Assembly: GCA_040753915.1 (NCBI GenBank)
Contig: JBFMDN010000020.1
Span: 1-64,000, forward strand
Length of the DNA: 64,000 nt
Reading direction: 5' to 3'
Source of the DNA: JBFMDN01 sp040753915
GTDB taxonomy: Bacteria > Desulfobacterota > Desulfomonilia > Desulfomonilales > Desulfomonilaceae
The position numbers and the translations under genes are program-made. Positions 26,612 through 35,841 of this stretch are shown here, one piece after another (position 1 is the first letter of the stretch; every line of letters begins with the position of its first letter). The notes under the pieces are model-generated. The model saw only the letters and a program-made list of their open reading frames with translations. It had not been told where the DNA came from and ran no database searches.

Positions 26612-27847
26612 CTACTGCTCATCCGTTGCGTTGGAAGCTTCCATGGCCTCGACGAGCAGCTTAATTACTGACTTGATCGCGACGGGCATGTCGAATCGAG
26701 ACCGGATGTCATCGAGTTGGCTGAGACAGTTCTGACAGCTCGTGGCTACTACGGTAGCACCGGTCCGCAAGATTTGCTCGCGTTTCAATCGGGCATGCTC
26801 GAAACGCTTTTGGCCGAAGGTGGGGTTCTGAATCACGCTTCCCCCTCCGCCGCAGCACAATGCCTGTCTTCGGTTCGGCCACATTTCGACGAATTCGGAG
26901 CAAATTGTCTTGAGGATTTCTCGAGGTGGATCGAAAATACCCAGCTTTCGCCCGACGTTGCACGGATCGTGGTACGTAACGCGTTCGTCCAGAATGCCCG
27001 GGCTCACGTGCAGCTTGCCTTCAGCCAAGAGCCTGTGAGCCAGCTCGACTACGGAGAGCACTTCGAACCCTAGAGGTTCGCCGAGCCAGCGTTCCGCGTC
27101 CTTTCTAAGGATTTTGAAGCCGTGGCCGCATTCTGTAGAGAGGAGTATGCGGGCCCCCAGTGACCGAGTTTCCTCCACCAGGTTCCGCACGAGCTTCACC
27201 GCTGTCTCATGGTCGCCCAGGTAATAAGCCCAGTTCGTAATGTCAAAGAACCGGGACGACATGGTCCAATCTACACCGGCGTACGTGAAAAACTTCACGT
27301 AAATTTGGAACATGTCCGGGGTCGAGGTGTACTCTCGGGGATTCGGCACATAGAAGATGTCGGCGCCGATTTTGTCGAAGGGAACAACGAGGCCCCCCTC
27401 GGGAACGTCTTCCAGGTCTTCTTCGGCCTCTTCTGCCATCCATTGAGCCATGTCGACGAATTCCTCGGAGTCTATTCCCGTGTTATTTCCCAACTCGAGG
27501 GCCTTTTCAATCCCTTCGATCAGGCGTGCAGGGGCTTTGCCCCTCTCCGTGGCCAGGCCTCGCAACCGGCGAACGATGTCCTCCATGGCAAGCCCCTTTC
27601 TGCAGTCCGTGGTGCAACGGCCGCAGAGAGTGCATGCCCATATGAACTCGGAATCCGCCATTTCCTCGGCGTTACCCTTGGCGACTTTGCATACCAATCT
27701 TCGAGGATTCATCTCCGGATAGGCATCAGCCAAAAAGCACCGGGAGATGCATTCGCCGCACTCGAGACAGACCTCAAGGGTCGTTTCTATCGTACCGACA
27801 TCAGGGAGTACTTCTTGATATCGAGGGATTCCGCTTTCTCCTGACAT
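26612..27847 (-). CDS. HdrC-HdrB-type iron-sulfur protein (DsrK/HmcF/TmcB-like)
   Basis: A 411-residue electron-transfer protein. Two classical [4Fe-4S] motifs, CxxCxxCxxxC at residues 27-37 and again at 72-82, form the HdrC-like part. The C-terminal half has two cysteine-rich CCG-type repeats (ECGHGFK ... HDPCNVGRK; CCGGGG ... SCQNCLSQL), as in heterodisulfide reductase HdrB and in DsrK, HmcF and TmcB of sulfate reducers. These proteins oxidise or reduce thiol-disulfide carriers at a membrane complex. No membrane partner gene is adjacent, so the redox partner is open. The gene has a good promoter just upstream and may be followed in the same transcript by the CBS-ACT gene. Confidence 0.85.
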   Translation of the reverse strand: MSGESGIPRYQEVLPDVGTIETTLEVCLECGECISRCFLADAYPEMNPRRLVCKVAKGNAEEMADSEFIWACTLCGRCTTDCRKGLAMEDIVRRLRGLATERGKAPARLIEGIEKALELGNNTGIDSEEFVDMAQWMAEEAEEDLEDVPEGGLVVPFDKIGADIFYVPNPREYTSTPDMFQIYVKFFTYAGVDWTMSSRFFDITNWAYYLGDHETAVKLVRNLVEETRSLGARILLSTECGHGFKILRKDAERWLGEPLGFEVLSVVELAHRLLAEGKLHVSPGILDERVTYHDPCNVGRKLGIFDPPREILKTICSEFVEMWPNRRQALCCGGGGSVIQNPTFGQKRFEHARLKREQILRTGATVVATSCQNCLSQLDDIRSRFDMPVAIKSVIKLLVEAMEASNATDEQ

Positions 27848-27896
27848 GGGGACTCCTCACTTCCAGATGGCCTACGTGCTCGTCACTTGATATCAC

Positions 27897-27925
27897 ATCT
27901 TAGGAGAGTCATCCGGACAGGTCAA
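27897..27925 (-). promoter_or_regulatory. Sigma-70-type promoter of the HdrCB-type gene
   Basis: Minus strand: -35 TTGACC (27920-27925), 17-bp spacer, -10 TAAGAT (27897-27902). The leader to the ATG at 27847 is about 40 nt. Confidence 0.6.
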
Positions 27926-27966
27926 GAATCGGTAAGAGCTTTCCGTGGGAGTGTCGGCTGTGCCCG

Positions 27967-29316
27967 CTATATTCTTCCAAAATCGTCGTCAAACCGCTCT
28001 ATGTCATCCTCGCCGAAGTAATCACCGGTTTGGACTTCGATAAATACCACCAGCTCATTCCTGGGATTTGCGATGCGGTGCTTCGCCCCAACCGGTATGT
28101 GCACAGATTCTCCCTGCCGCAGAGTAATCGTCCGGTCATCACGGACCACAATTGGAGACCCACTCACGATAGTCCATTGCTCGGAACGTTTCGAATGGCG
28201 CTGCAAGCTGAGTCTCTTGCCTGGATACAACACGATTCGCTTCACCTTGTAGTCCGGGGAGTCCGCAAGAATTTCGTAATAGCCCCAGGGACGCCTCTCT
28301 TCGCGCCTCGATGCTTCCAGTATCCTGGAATATGCGAAGAGGTACTCGTCCGCCATTCGCTGAGAAGAGAATCTCGTTTTTGCGAGTCTCCGGCACGAGA
28401 AACGGGAAATCTCATCCAGCCTGCTCACCGCTTCAACGGCTTCGGCCACACTGTCGACCACGAAGCCGTTGACACCATTCTCAATTATCTCTTGTACACC
28501 TCGGTCGGCAAAAGCGATGACCGGGGTGCCACAGGCGTTGGCTTCCAGAGCGGAAAGAAAAAGCGGATCGGAGCAGGCTGCCGGTTCGAGGAGCGCGAGG
28601 GCGCGGCTGAGGATTTCCTTCATCTCATCAGGCTCCACCCTTTCCAAGTATTGGATGCTGCCACTCCTCACACCGGGCTCTACCTCACTGGCAAAATACT
28701 CCGAATCGCAAATCGTTCCCGCCAAAATGAGCTTCTTTCCTGTCATGCGGCATACGTGCATGGACTCGACAGCCCCACCGTCCGGCCCGATGTCCCCAAG
28801 GAACAGAAGATAGTCTTGGCTCGTTTCTCCGAATGGGAAAGAGGCCACGTCTACGCCCGGTCTTACTGTGGCGAGATAGTCCAGCTCAGGAAATCGCGCC
28901 TCGTCACTGGTTGAAACGTAGTATACGCGGCTGTTGTACCTCTTGTACAGGGGAAGCGCGTCCTCTAAGGTGAAGGACGAGATAGTGGTGAGCAGCGGGG
29001 TGGTGACCAGGCCGGAACAGCTCAAGGGGAGAACTTGGCCGAAATTGTGGACAAGGTCGAAATCCTTTGCCCGTTCGAACAGGTCACCGATCAAGAGGTA
29101 ATCCGCTATCCCGGGATCGAGCACACTGCCATTTTCGCGGCAGCAAGCCTTTACATCAGGTCTTTGGGGACTCGCGTCCGCGGGAGCGGCAAACACGGTG
29201 ACATCAACGCCTCGGGAGACAAGCTCCTGTGTGAGGAGCGAGATGAGCCGCCCGTGCGATTTGCCCGTCCGGGGCAGGGCTCTACGTTCCCCATGGGAAA
29301 GCATCGCGACGCGCAT
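27967..29316 (-). CDS. Glycosyltransferase (GT4-like) fused to a mannose-phosphate-type cupin
   Basis: A 449-residue two-part protein. Residues 1-330 look like a GT-B glycosyltransferase of the GT4 group: a short N-terminal Rossmann part (MRVAMLSHGERRA, RLISLLTQELVSRGVDVTVF), then the late signature LEANACGTPVIAFADRGVQEIIENGVNGFVV with the E-x7-E-like stretch. Residues 335-449 are a cupin like the C-terminal half of mannose-1-phosphate guanylyltransferase/mannose-6-phosphate isomerase (RPWGYYE, LYPGKRLSLQRHSKRSEQW, HIPVGAKHRIANP, VQTGDYFGEDDIERFDDDFGR). A glycosyltransferase-cupin fusion is unusual. It may make an envelope polysaccharide. ATG 29316 has GGAGGT upstream; ATG 29334 is an alternative. 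Confidence 0.8.
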   Translation of the reverse strand: MRVAMLSHGERRALPRTGKSHGRLISLLTQELVSRGVDVTVFAAPADASPQRPDVKACCRENGSVLDPGIADYLLIGDLFERAKDFDLVHNFGQVLPLSCSGLVTTPLLTTISSFTLEDALPLYKRYNSRVYYVSTSDEARFPELDYLATVRPGVDVASFPFGETSQDYLLFLGDIGPDGGAVESMHVCRMTGKKLILAGTICDSEYFASEVEPGVRSGSIQYLERVEPDEMKEILSRALALLEPAACSDPLFLSALEANACGTPVIAFADRGVQEIIENGVNGFVVDSVAEAVEAVSRLDEISRFSCRRLAKTRFSSQRMADEYLFAYSRILEASRREERRPWGYYEILADSPDYKVKRIVLYPGKRLSLQRHSKRSEQWTIVSGSPIVVRDDRTITLRQGESVHIPVGAKHRIANPRNELVVFIEVQTGDYFGEDDIERFDDDFGRI

Positions 29317-29647
29317 TCCGGGCACTACCTCCATTAGAGCATCCTGCAGCGACTACCGTCATTTCCAATGGGCGGTCATGTTGGCCTGAGCCCTCCGTGG
29401 CTGCAAACCGGCCAAGCGCAGAGGACTGCGATTCTCCGTATGATGTGAGAGGTGTGCGCACTCTGTGGAGGATGGCTTTTCGCAAGAAAGGGTCGTCCGA
29501 GCGTTCGGCACGAGATCGGTTATTTCTTTTGGGACCTGCCACATTGTTTCGCGCACGAATCCACCTGACCACAACCGTGCTCTCATACCACCCCACGAAC
29601 AATGAAGTCAAGATCGCTGATCCGACGTGACAGCGGTTGCAAGAACA
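29317..29647. other. Intergenic stretch, nothing recognised
   Basis: About 330 bp between the PAS-protein stop and the glycosyltransferase start. No supported gene, hairpin with T-run or promoter pair was seen. Confidence 0.4.
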
Positions 29648-30763
29648 CTATTGGCCCAGAGCTTCGCTCTCGCCGGCCGACCGATCGCGAATTGACAATG
29701 CCAGCGCTTCTTCCGCCTTCTTCCGGGCCGTAATGTCCCGACAACTGTAAAGGACCGAACCACCCTTTATTGATACCTTCTTGATGTTGATAAGCAGAAT
29801 GTGCTCCTGCCCGAATTTGTCGGTGATCCTCCGTTCGATGTTTTCGATCTCTTCGCTTTGCTCCAGAAGGTGCGGGTCGAAGAGGTCCCGGCCGACCAGG
29901 GTCTCTACTTTTCCAAACGCGTTCACTTCATCCGAGGAGTAGCCGAAGATCACGTGGACATTCGGGCAGATGTACGTGAAGTTCCCTGCACGATCCGTGA
30001 TCAGCACCGTATCGGATATGCTGGCCAGTGTTACGCGGTGGAGCTCCTCAGACTCCCTGAGAGCTTGCTCTGCCCTTTTGAGAGCCGAGATGTCGCTGAT
30101 GACGGTTCTGCAGCTTTGAAGACGAGTATCTTCGCCTGCGGCGGGTGCGCTCTCTAAACGGGCAGGGAATCGGGAGCCGTCAACGCGCTCCACATCTATT
30201 TCGCAGACTTCTCGACTTTTTCCCGTGAATACTTGTTTGAGGTGCCAGTAGTACGTTCCGTAGGAGTCTTTCGCTACATACGAAGAAAAAGGCGTCCTGA
30301 TAAGTGAATCCCGAGGCCGGCCGAGCAAGTGGGCTCCTGTAAGGTTTGCTTCCAGGATCAAGCCTTCCTTGCTGAGAGTGAAATATCCCACAGGCGCAGA
30401 ATCGTACAGCGTCACATACTTGTCTCTCGCCTGCTTCAGCTCTTCGTGCACTTGCCGCAGCTCGGAATTCTGCATCTTGACTTCTACCTGGGAGACTTGC
30501 AGCTCGCGAATCAGCCTGGACAGATTTTCCGGTGAGAGGGTCGATACGTCGGGCACATCGAGACCCTTGAGCATGGCCACCCTTTCTGTCCACCAGCCGA
30601 AGTCCACCACGTTCCCGGCGGCGGAGTCTCCTTCTGCGGATTGAAGCACATGGTTGCATCCAGCGGCAATCTGGTGGAGCACTGTCTCCAGCTCCGCCAC
30701 GCGGCGCCGTAGAATCTCCATCCGACTCAAGAGACGCTCTCGCGTTTGGTCTTTCTCCGACAT
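29648..30763 (-). CDS. PAS-domain protein without output domain
   Basis: A 371-residue sensory protein. A coiled-coil N-terminus (about 1-110, including VEVKMQNSELRQVHEELKQARDKY) precedes two PAS domains, about 118-240 and 245-360. It ends shortly after the second, in KKAEEAL, where homologues continue into a histidine kinase or AAA+ domain. The N-terminal part with the first PAS resembles the start of the 900-residue regulator at 10016 (STLSPENLSRLIRELQ versus STLSREKIEGLFHELR). It may act through a partner or be a gene that lost its output module. The ATG at 30763 is preferred over an upstream start at 30808. Confidence 0.8.
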   Translation of the reverse strand: MSEKDQTRERLLSRMEILRRRVAELETVLHQIAAGCNHVLQSAEGDSAAGNVVDFGWWTERVAMLKGLDVPDVSTLSPENLSRLIRELQVSQVEVKMQNSELRQVHEELKQARDKYVTLYDSAPVGYFTLSKEGLILEANLTGAHLLGRPRDSLIRTPFSSYVAKDSYGTYYWHLKQVFTGKSREVCEIDVERVDGSRFPARLESAPAAGEDTRLQSCRTVISDISALKRAEQALRESEELHRVTLASISDTVLITDRAGNFTYICPNVHVIFGYSSDEVNAFGKVETLVGRDLFDPHLLEQSEEIENIERRITDKFGQEHILLINIKKVSIKGGSVLYSCRDITARKKAEEALALSIRDRSAGESEALGQ

Positions 30764-30889
30764 GGGGGTAGGTCCTCTCGAGGGCGACCAGCGGTCGCCC
30801 ACACACATGCGAAGGCCATCAGCGGCTGGAGGAAGACGACCGCGGCACTCACCTGCGAGTGCGGGTCGAAAGGGGACCGCGGGCTGCCT

Positions 30890-32419
30890 CTACTTGTCTT
30901 TTTCCTCTCCTGCGAGCCGTTCGAGGTCCTTGCGCGCGCGGCCCAGGAAGCTACTCTCCACCTTGTACAAGGCGCTCCGCTCTCCGTGAGGTTCAACAAC
31001 GGCATTGACAAGGGCCGGGATTTTCGCTTCCTCTCCCTGTTCCTCTTCCGCACCTGACTCGGCCGAAGGCTTTTCCTTCGATTCCTCGGATTCCCGGTCC
31101 TTCGCGCGGGCTTCAGGGTCCGTGGGTTTGGCCTGCTCTTGCCCAGGCTTGTTAGGCGATTTCTCAGGCCATCCCACCTTGAGCGTCATCGGCTCCTTTT
31201 CGCCCGCCTTATACAGGGTAGCAACAAATTGAGGCTTGTCCAGCCCGACTGATCCGAGATCTCCAGGGACAGGCTCGTTCATCTCTTTCCATTCGAGGTT
31301 CTTGAGATCCCAAAGCATTCCGGTTATGGGCCAGGCCTCGACGGAAGCCCTTTTCTCCGGCTGTTCCATGGCCCACTTGTCTGCTCCCGATTTTTGCAAC
31401 AACCAGGTCTTTCCGTCGAAGCGCACTTCTATCTTTTCGATGTTGTCGGGCCTGAAGCCGAGGATGGACCGGTCTCGAAGGGCCTGTGGATCTGTCTTGA
31501 AATTGTCGAGTTGATGGGCGCCTATCACATAAACCATGCCTTGGCCCTCGATACGTGCGTACCGATCGGGTTTCGCGGTGGCCGGTCCTTTGGTCTCGAG
31601 CTCTTTTCCTACGAGAAGCGTCTGTTGTCTGTCCTTGGATCCCAGCAAGATCTTGAAGTCCGGCTTGGCAAGTCCGTACGGATCCCCTTCCTCCTTGGGC
31701 TCGTCAATGATGTCTTTTGCCTCGAGATTTGTCAGCCCGATGAGGTTCCGACTGATTTCGGCAGCTTTAACCTTGAAGGACTCCGGTCTGACCATAGTCC
31801 ACGTTTCCGGCTCTGTGCGTGTGAGCTCGGTTTCTTTTCCGTCTCGCACTACCACGATCCGGTCCACATCAGAAGGCGCGATGGTGAAGACTGTCTTGTC
31901 CCGGAGCTCCAACACAGACTTGTTCAACGCGTTCCTCAGGGTGTCTGCAACGAGGAGGAGACGTTGTCCCCCTTTCTCCCGCAGGTAGTACGAAGTCTTG
32001 GCGGGATTTTGTTCGCCGAAAAACAGGGTAACCGAATCATCGGAAGTGAGCGCGGTAATGGTGAAATCGGGCTGGTCCAGGCCGTACTCCTGCCACGCCA
32101 CGTCCTTGTCTTTGATCACTTTCTCGAATTGGGCATCCGCGAAAGCGTTGAGCACCGATTGCACCACCTTCTTGTCAGCCTTGACCTTGACCGGCTCTGT
32201 CAAGACCCAGGTGTCATTCATCTTACGAACGACTATCCTGGGGCCATTTTTGACACGAAAGTCCACCTCTACGATCTTGTCCTTCTCTATCCTGGCAATG
32301 CGTTCAGCCTCTGCTTTCTTAGCTTCCTGTTCCTTCTTGTGACGGATCTCCACCAAGTATACATATCCGGCGAGGACAACAAGAACAGCGAAGTATATGA
32401 GAACCTTGCCCAGCTTCAT
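30890..32419 (-). CDS. DUF4340-type membrane-anchored protein of a gliding-type ABC system
   Basis: A 509-residue protein. One N-terminal membrane helix (residues 5-25) is followed by a charged stretch and then by repeated beta-rich DUF4340-type modules (WVLTEPVKVKADKKVVQSVLNAF, TMVRPESFKVKAAEISRNLIGLTNLEAKDI, KWAMEQPEKRASVEAWPITGMLWDLKNLEW). The tail from about 440 is rich in Glu, Lys and Pro. This protein type is regularly encoded with GldG-like proteins and ABC-2 exporters. It is the last gene of the four-gene unit that begins at 35736. The export substrate is unknown. Confidence 0.85.
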   Translation of the reverse strand: MKLGKVLIYFAVLVVLAGYVYLVEIRHKKEQEAKKAEAERIARIEKDKIVEVDFRVKNGPRIVVRKMNDTWVLTEPVKVKADKKVVQSVLNAFADAQFEKVIKDKDVAWQEYGLDQPDFTITALTSDDSVTLFFGEQNPAKTSYYLREKGGQRLLLVADTLRNALNKSVLELRDKTVFTIAPSDVDRIVVVRDGKETELTRTEPETWTMVRPESFKVKAAEISRNLIGLTNLEAKDIIDEPKEEGDPYGLAKPDFKILLGSKDRQQTLLVGKELETKGPATAKPDRYARIEGQGMVYVIGAHQLDNFKTDPQALRDRSILGFRPDNIEKIEVRFDGKTWLLQKSGADKWAMEQPEKRASVEAWPITGMLWDLKNLEWKEMNEPVPGDLGSVGLDKPQFVATLYKAGEKEPMTLKVGWPEKSPNKPGQEQAKPTDPEARAKDRESEESKEKPSAESGAEEEQGEEAKIPALVNAVVEPHGERSALYKVESSFLGRARKDLERLAGEEKDK

Positions 32420-32485
32420 CAGGACAAACCTCCAGAGAAGATATTCGAAGGGGAGAGCGAATCCACTGTCGGATCTTGCTCTTCG

Positions 32486-33979
32486 TCATGCAGCGACGGT
32501 GCGTCGTCGATACCAGTAGACGAGCACACCCGCGACTATCCATGCCAATGGGACGAGAACCACCGGGATGAACATCACTGCCTGGGACTGGCCCATCGTA
32601 AGCACGAGAGGCTGCGCACGTCGCTCTTTCGGTCGAATGGCGATAAGGTTCTCGTCCGCTGCCAGCCAGGAAACCGTGTTCATGAAGAGGTCCCGGTTCC
32701 CGGAAAGGTTGTAGAATTTGTTCGATGCGAACTGAGCGCTCCCGAATGTGGCTATCCGTGCTTTGACCAGTTGACGTGCCTTCTGGTCAGAATCTGCGGG
32801 GCCTTCGGACGCGGAGGCGGAGCCAGGGCCTCCTTCCTTTGACACCTTGTCCGGCGTGCCGGGCTCTTTGGCCTGGTTCAAGGATTCGTAATTGGTATAC
32901 GTGGATATGGCCATCACTGGAATCGGACCCTTTTCACCGGTTTTCGGATCAAAGGTGGCTTCGCCCGTTTGGAGCTGGTTTTCCGTGATGGTCCATGAGA
33001 GCGGGCTTGAGAAAGCCAGTTCCTCGGCGATAACCGAGGGCACCGGTTTTTTCGGTACTCGCACCGACCGGACCTCCGGAAAGAATGAAGCAAGCGTGAA
33101 ATTCTTTGTGATGGGAGATTCCTTGTACTGCGTTATCACGGGCATGAGATAATCGCCACCCAATGCCCTGCTCATCTTGTCCACTACGATGTCCTTCTTC
33201 GTATCAAATCCGTACGTCTCGAGGAATTGCGTGAGCTTGGGTGTCTGGAAGGGGTTAAGCAGGACCATAAGGCTCCCGCCTCTCTTGATGAAATCCTTGA
33301 TGGCTTCCAATTCCGATTCCAGCGGGTCAGCTTTCGGACCTGCAATGATCAGCATGGTCGCATCCTTGGGGACCTCGGGAGCCTGGAGCAATATGAGCTC
33401 TGCGGTCTTGTAGTTCTGCTTTTCGATGTGCTCTTTGGCAACGTTCATGCCGTCCGGCTCTGAGGATTTCGGCGACAGCTCTCCGTGACCCTGGAGAAAA
33501 TAGACCGTTTTCACCTCATGCCTCAGGAGCCTGGCAAGGGCATTGGTGATATCCTCCTCCGTGGCCGACTCCAGACGTTCTTCTTTGTCTTTTGCCGTGA
33601 GAACAAGGGTCGGATAGGCGTCAACCTTGTACTTGTGAGCTGTGGCGCGTTCGATGTCGGGATCGACAAACGAGTACGTGAAGTTGGGATCCACGTCCCT
33701 GTAGCGGTCCAAGAGGTCCCGGGCAGCCTCACGAGCCTGTGATGATTTCGTTTCGTAAAAGGCCAGCACGTGGACCGGGATATTTTGGCTCCTGAACGTG
33801 TCGAGAACTTTCTTGCTCTGCGGTGCGAGGGTATGCTCACCAATGCTGGTGAGATCCCATCTAACAGGATGGCGCACCGTGATGAATTGGATCGTTGCAA
33901 TAATGGCCAGAAACAGAATGATTCCTGCAGCGGTTCCCCCGCCCAGCATAATCTTTTTCCTGGTATGGCTGTTCGTCAT
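32486..33979 (-). CDS. GldG-family ABC exporter auxiliary protein
   Basis: A 497-residue protein with an N-terminal transmembrane helix (about 12-33) and a C-terminal one (about 468-490) ending in WYRRRTVAA. The large extracytoplasmic part carries the GldG signature: RWDLTSIGEHTLAPQSKKVLDTF near the start, a thioredoxin-like stretch (YKVDAYPTLVLTAKDKEERLE), VYFLQGHGE near residue 158 and the MLIIAGPKADPLESELEAIKDFIKRGG motif. In Bacteroidetes the GldFG/GldA exporter supports gliding; in deltaproteobacteria the role is unknown. It is translated just after the permease gene (3-bp gap). Confidence 0.9.
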   Translation of the reverse strand: MTNSHTRKKIMLGGGTAAGIILFLAIIATIQFITVRHPVRWDLTSIGEHTLAPQSKKVLDTFRSQNIPVHVLAFYETKSSQAREAARDLLDRYRDVDPNFTYSFVDPDIERATAHKYKVDAYPTLVLTAKDKEERLESATEEDITNALARLLRHEVKTVYFLQGHGELSPKSSEPDGMNVAKEHIEKQNYKTAELILLQAPEVPKDATMLIIAGPKADPLESELEAIKDFIKRGGSLMVLLNPFQTPKLTQFLETYGFDTKKDIVVDKMSRALGGDYLMPVITQYKESPITKNFTLASFFPEVRSVRVPKKPVPSVIAEELAFSSPLSWTITENQLQTGEATFDPKTGEKGPIPVMAISTYTNYESLNQAKEPGTPDKVSKEGGPGSASASEGPADSDQKARQLVKARIATFGSAQFASNKFYNLSGNRDLFMNTVSWLAADENLIAIRPKERRAQPLVLTMGQSQAVMFIPVVLVPLAWIVAGVLVYWYRRRTVAA

Positions 33980-33982
33980 TTT

Positions 33983-34753
33983 TTACCCCTTCCACCTGTG
34001 CGCTTCCAAAGTCCGTAGCGTCAGGAAAAGAAAAAACGCGCTGAACAGTACAAAAAAGGAGACATCCGACAGAGAGATAATGCCTTTGTTGAACGTCTCG
34101 AGGTGCTCCAGGACGGACAACTGGCGCAGGACATAGCCTGCCGTCTCCCCGGCCAACGAGGCGCTCCAGCTCATCACCCAGAACAGCAAGGCCGCTCCGA
34201 ACGATACCGCTGCAGCCACGATCTGGTTCTCGGTCATGGAGGAGACGAACATTCCGAGAGACATGAAGGCTGACGCCATGAGCAGCATCCCCAGGTAGCC
34301 GGAGATGAGTGTTCCCGGGTCTGGTTCGCCCAATGCGAACATGAGAACAGGAATGGTAAACGTACCGGCGAGCATGACGAGCAGGAAAAACATGGCGCCC
34401 AGGAATTTGCCTGCGAGCACCCCCGTATCAGTGAGGGGATAGGTGAGCAAGAGCTCCATAGTCCCTGATTTCTTTTCTTCCGAAAACAGTCGCATGCTCA
34501 CCAAAGGCATGACAAACAGAAGTACGATGCTGATATTCTGTATGAGCGGCCTCAGAACAAAGTCAGTAAGGTTTATTCGTCCTGCTATGCCAGGATTGCT
34601 TGCAGCCTGGAGGCTGATCAGGCTCATGAAAGAGATGTTCGCCCAGAAGAAGAACCCGACAATGACCACAAATATTGCCATAATCGCGTAGGCGATAGGA
34701 GACACGAAGAACTGCGCGACTTCTTTTCTGAACACCGCGTACCATCCTTTCAT
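33983..34753 (-). CDS. ABC-2 type permease (GldF-like)
   Basis: A 256-residue integral membrane protein with six hydrophobic segments (about 18-42, 68-88, 112-138, 145-170, 175-200 and 230-248). It starts MKGWYAVFRKEVAQFFVSPIAY, the usual form of GldF-like permeases, with RLFSEEKKSGTMELLLTYPLTD as the conserved cytoplasmic loop. It forms the channel of the exporter with the ATPase encoded upstream. The genes overlap by 4 bp (ATGA), so translation is probably coupled. GAGGAGGT precedes the start. Confidence 0.9.
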   Translation of the reverse strand: MKGWYAVFRKEVAQFFVSPIAYAIMAIFVVIVGFFFWANISFMSLISLQAASNPGIAGRINLTDFVLRPLIQNISIVLLFVMPLVSMRLFSEEKKSGTMELLLTYPLTDTGVLAGKFLGAMFFLLVMLAGTFTIPVLMFALGEPDPGTLISGYLGMLLMASAFMSLGMFVSSMTENQIVAAAVSFGAALLFWVMSWSASLAGETAGYVLRQLSVLEHLETFNKGIISLSDVSFFVLFSAFFLFLTLRTLEAHRWKG

Positions 34754-35736
34754 TGTGCCACCTCCTCTCGGGAATCATCTTGCTTGAAGGAGGCCTCGTC
34801 GGACTCCTCGGTGACCAGATCGATGAATACGTCTTCCAAGCTAGCCTGAATAGGCTTGAGCTCAAGCAGATCCCACCCTCGATTCAGCACGGCTCTTGCC
34901 AGAACCGGGCAGATGTCTGCTGTCGGTTGCGCTTCCACCATGAATCTCGCTTCTCCGTCCGAGCTCCCGTCAGCCGGCTGTACGGAGAGGACCCCCGAGA
35001 TTGCGGATAGCAGCTCCTGCATACCGACCTGGGGGGCTCGTGCCGCGACCGTGCAACGGCTGGCCCCTGCGTGCCTGCCAATGAGATTTCCCGGCGTGTC
35101 TTCGGCTATGATAGACCCCTTGTTGATGATGATCACTCGGCTGCACACCTGGCTGACTTCGGGTAATATATGAGTGGAGAGGATCACCGTCCGGTTTTCC
35201 GCGAAGCCCTTGATGAGCTGCCGGATCTCCCGTATTTGCCGGGGGTCTAGACCGATGGTAGGCTCATCGAGAATCAGAATAGGGGGGTCGCCAATGAGCG
35301 CTTGAGCAAGGCCGACCCGCTGCCGGTATCCCTTGGAGAGAGACCGGATGATCCGGCCCAGGACCTGGTCGAGACCTACCGAATTGGCTACCCGTTCCAC
35401 CTCCCTATCGCGATCGGAAGCCGGAACTCTCTTGGCTCTGGCCACAAATTCGAGATACGATCGGACTCGCATCCACTCGTAAAGCGGGACGTTCTCCGGG
35501 AGATAGCCGACTTTCTCGCGAATCTTGAGAGAATCCGTTCCTACGTCCATTCCGAGGATACGTGCCTTGCCTGACGAGACTGGCGAGAAGCAGGTAAGAA
35601 TCCTCATCGTGGTGGTCTTGCCAGCCCCGTTGGGTCCGAGAAACCCGACTATTTCGCCCGATTCGATGCGAAAGCTCACGTTCTTGATGGCCGCTAGTCG
35701 ACCGTAATATTTGGAGAGATCCTCCACTTCGATCAT
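34750..35736 (-). CDS. ABC transporter ATP-binding protein (GldA-like)
   Basis: A 328-residue ATPase. Walker A is GPNGAGKTT (about residue 38), the Q-loop region is LPENVPLY, the signature reads LSKGYRQRVGLAQAL, Walker B is PILILDEPTIGLDPRQ and the switch histidine is in STHILPEV. The last 100 residues form the extra domain common in gliding-type and copper-type ATPases (VQPADGSSDGEARF, then LELKPIQASLEDVFIDLV). It is the first gene of the four-gene operon with permease, GldG and DUF4340 proteins. ATG 35736 is preferred (AAGGAGGG seven bases upstream) over the in-frame start at 35766. Confidence 0.9.
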   Translation of the reverse strand: MIEVEDLSKYYGRLAAIKNVSFRIESGEIVGFLGPNGAGKTTTMRILTCFSPVSSGKARILGMDVGTDSLKIREKVGYLPENVPLYEWMRVRSYLEFVARAKRVPASDRDREVERVANSVGLDQVLGRIIRSLSKGYRQRVGLAQALIGDPPILILDEPTIGLDPRQIREIRQLIKGFAENRTVILSTHILPEVSQVCSRVIIINKGSIIAEDTPGNLIGRHAGASRCTVAARAPQVGMQELLSAISGVLSVQPADGSSDGEARFMVEAQPTADICPVLARAVLNRGWDLLELKPIQASLEDVFIDLVTEESDEASFKQDDSREEVAQ

Positions 35737-35773
35737 CAGCCGCCCTCCTTGAAGTCCAATATTCAAGCTCCCC

Positions 35774-35801
35774 GTTTTACCGATAATCGCGTCTTTGTCA
35801 A
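35774..35801 (-). promoter_or_regulatory. Sigma-70-type promoter of the gliding-type ABC operon
   Basis: Minus strand: perfect -35 TTGACA (35796-35801), 16-bp spacer, -10 TAAAAC (35774-35779). The leader to the start codon at 35736 is about 30 nt. Confidence 0.55.
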
Positions 35802-35841
35802 GTCGTTAGTCCGGCATACACTGGCAGTTACCCTTATGGAG

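Noticed and set aside
31394..32842. Antisense frame of about 482 codons over the DUF4340 and GldG genes
   Set aside because: It crosses a gene boundary and has no motifs; the sense genes are well supported.
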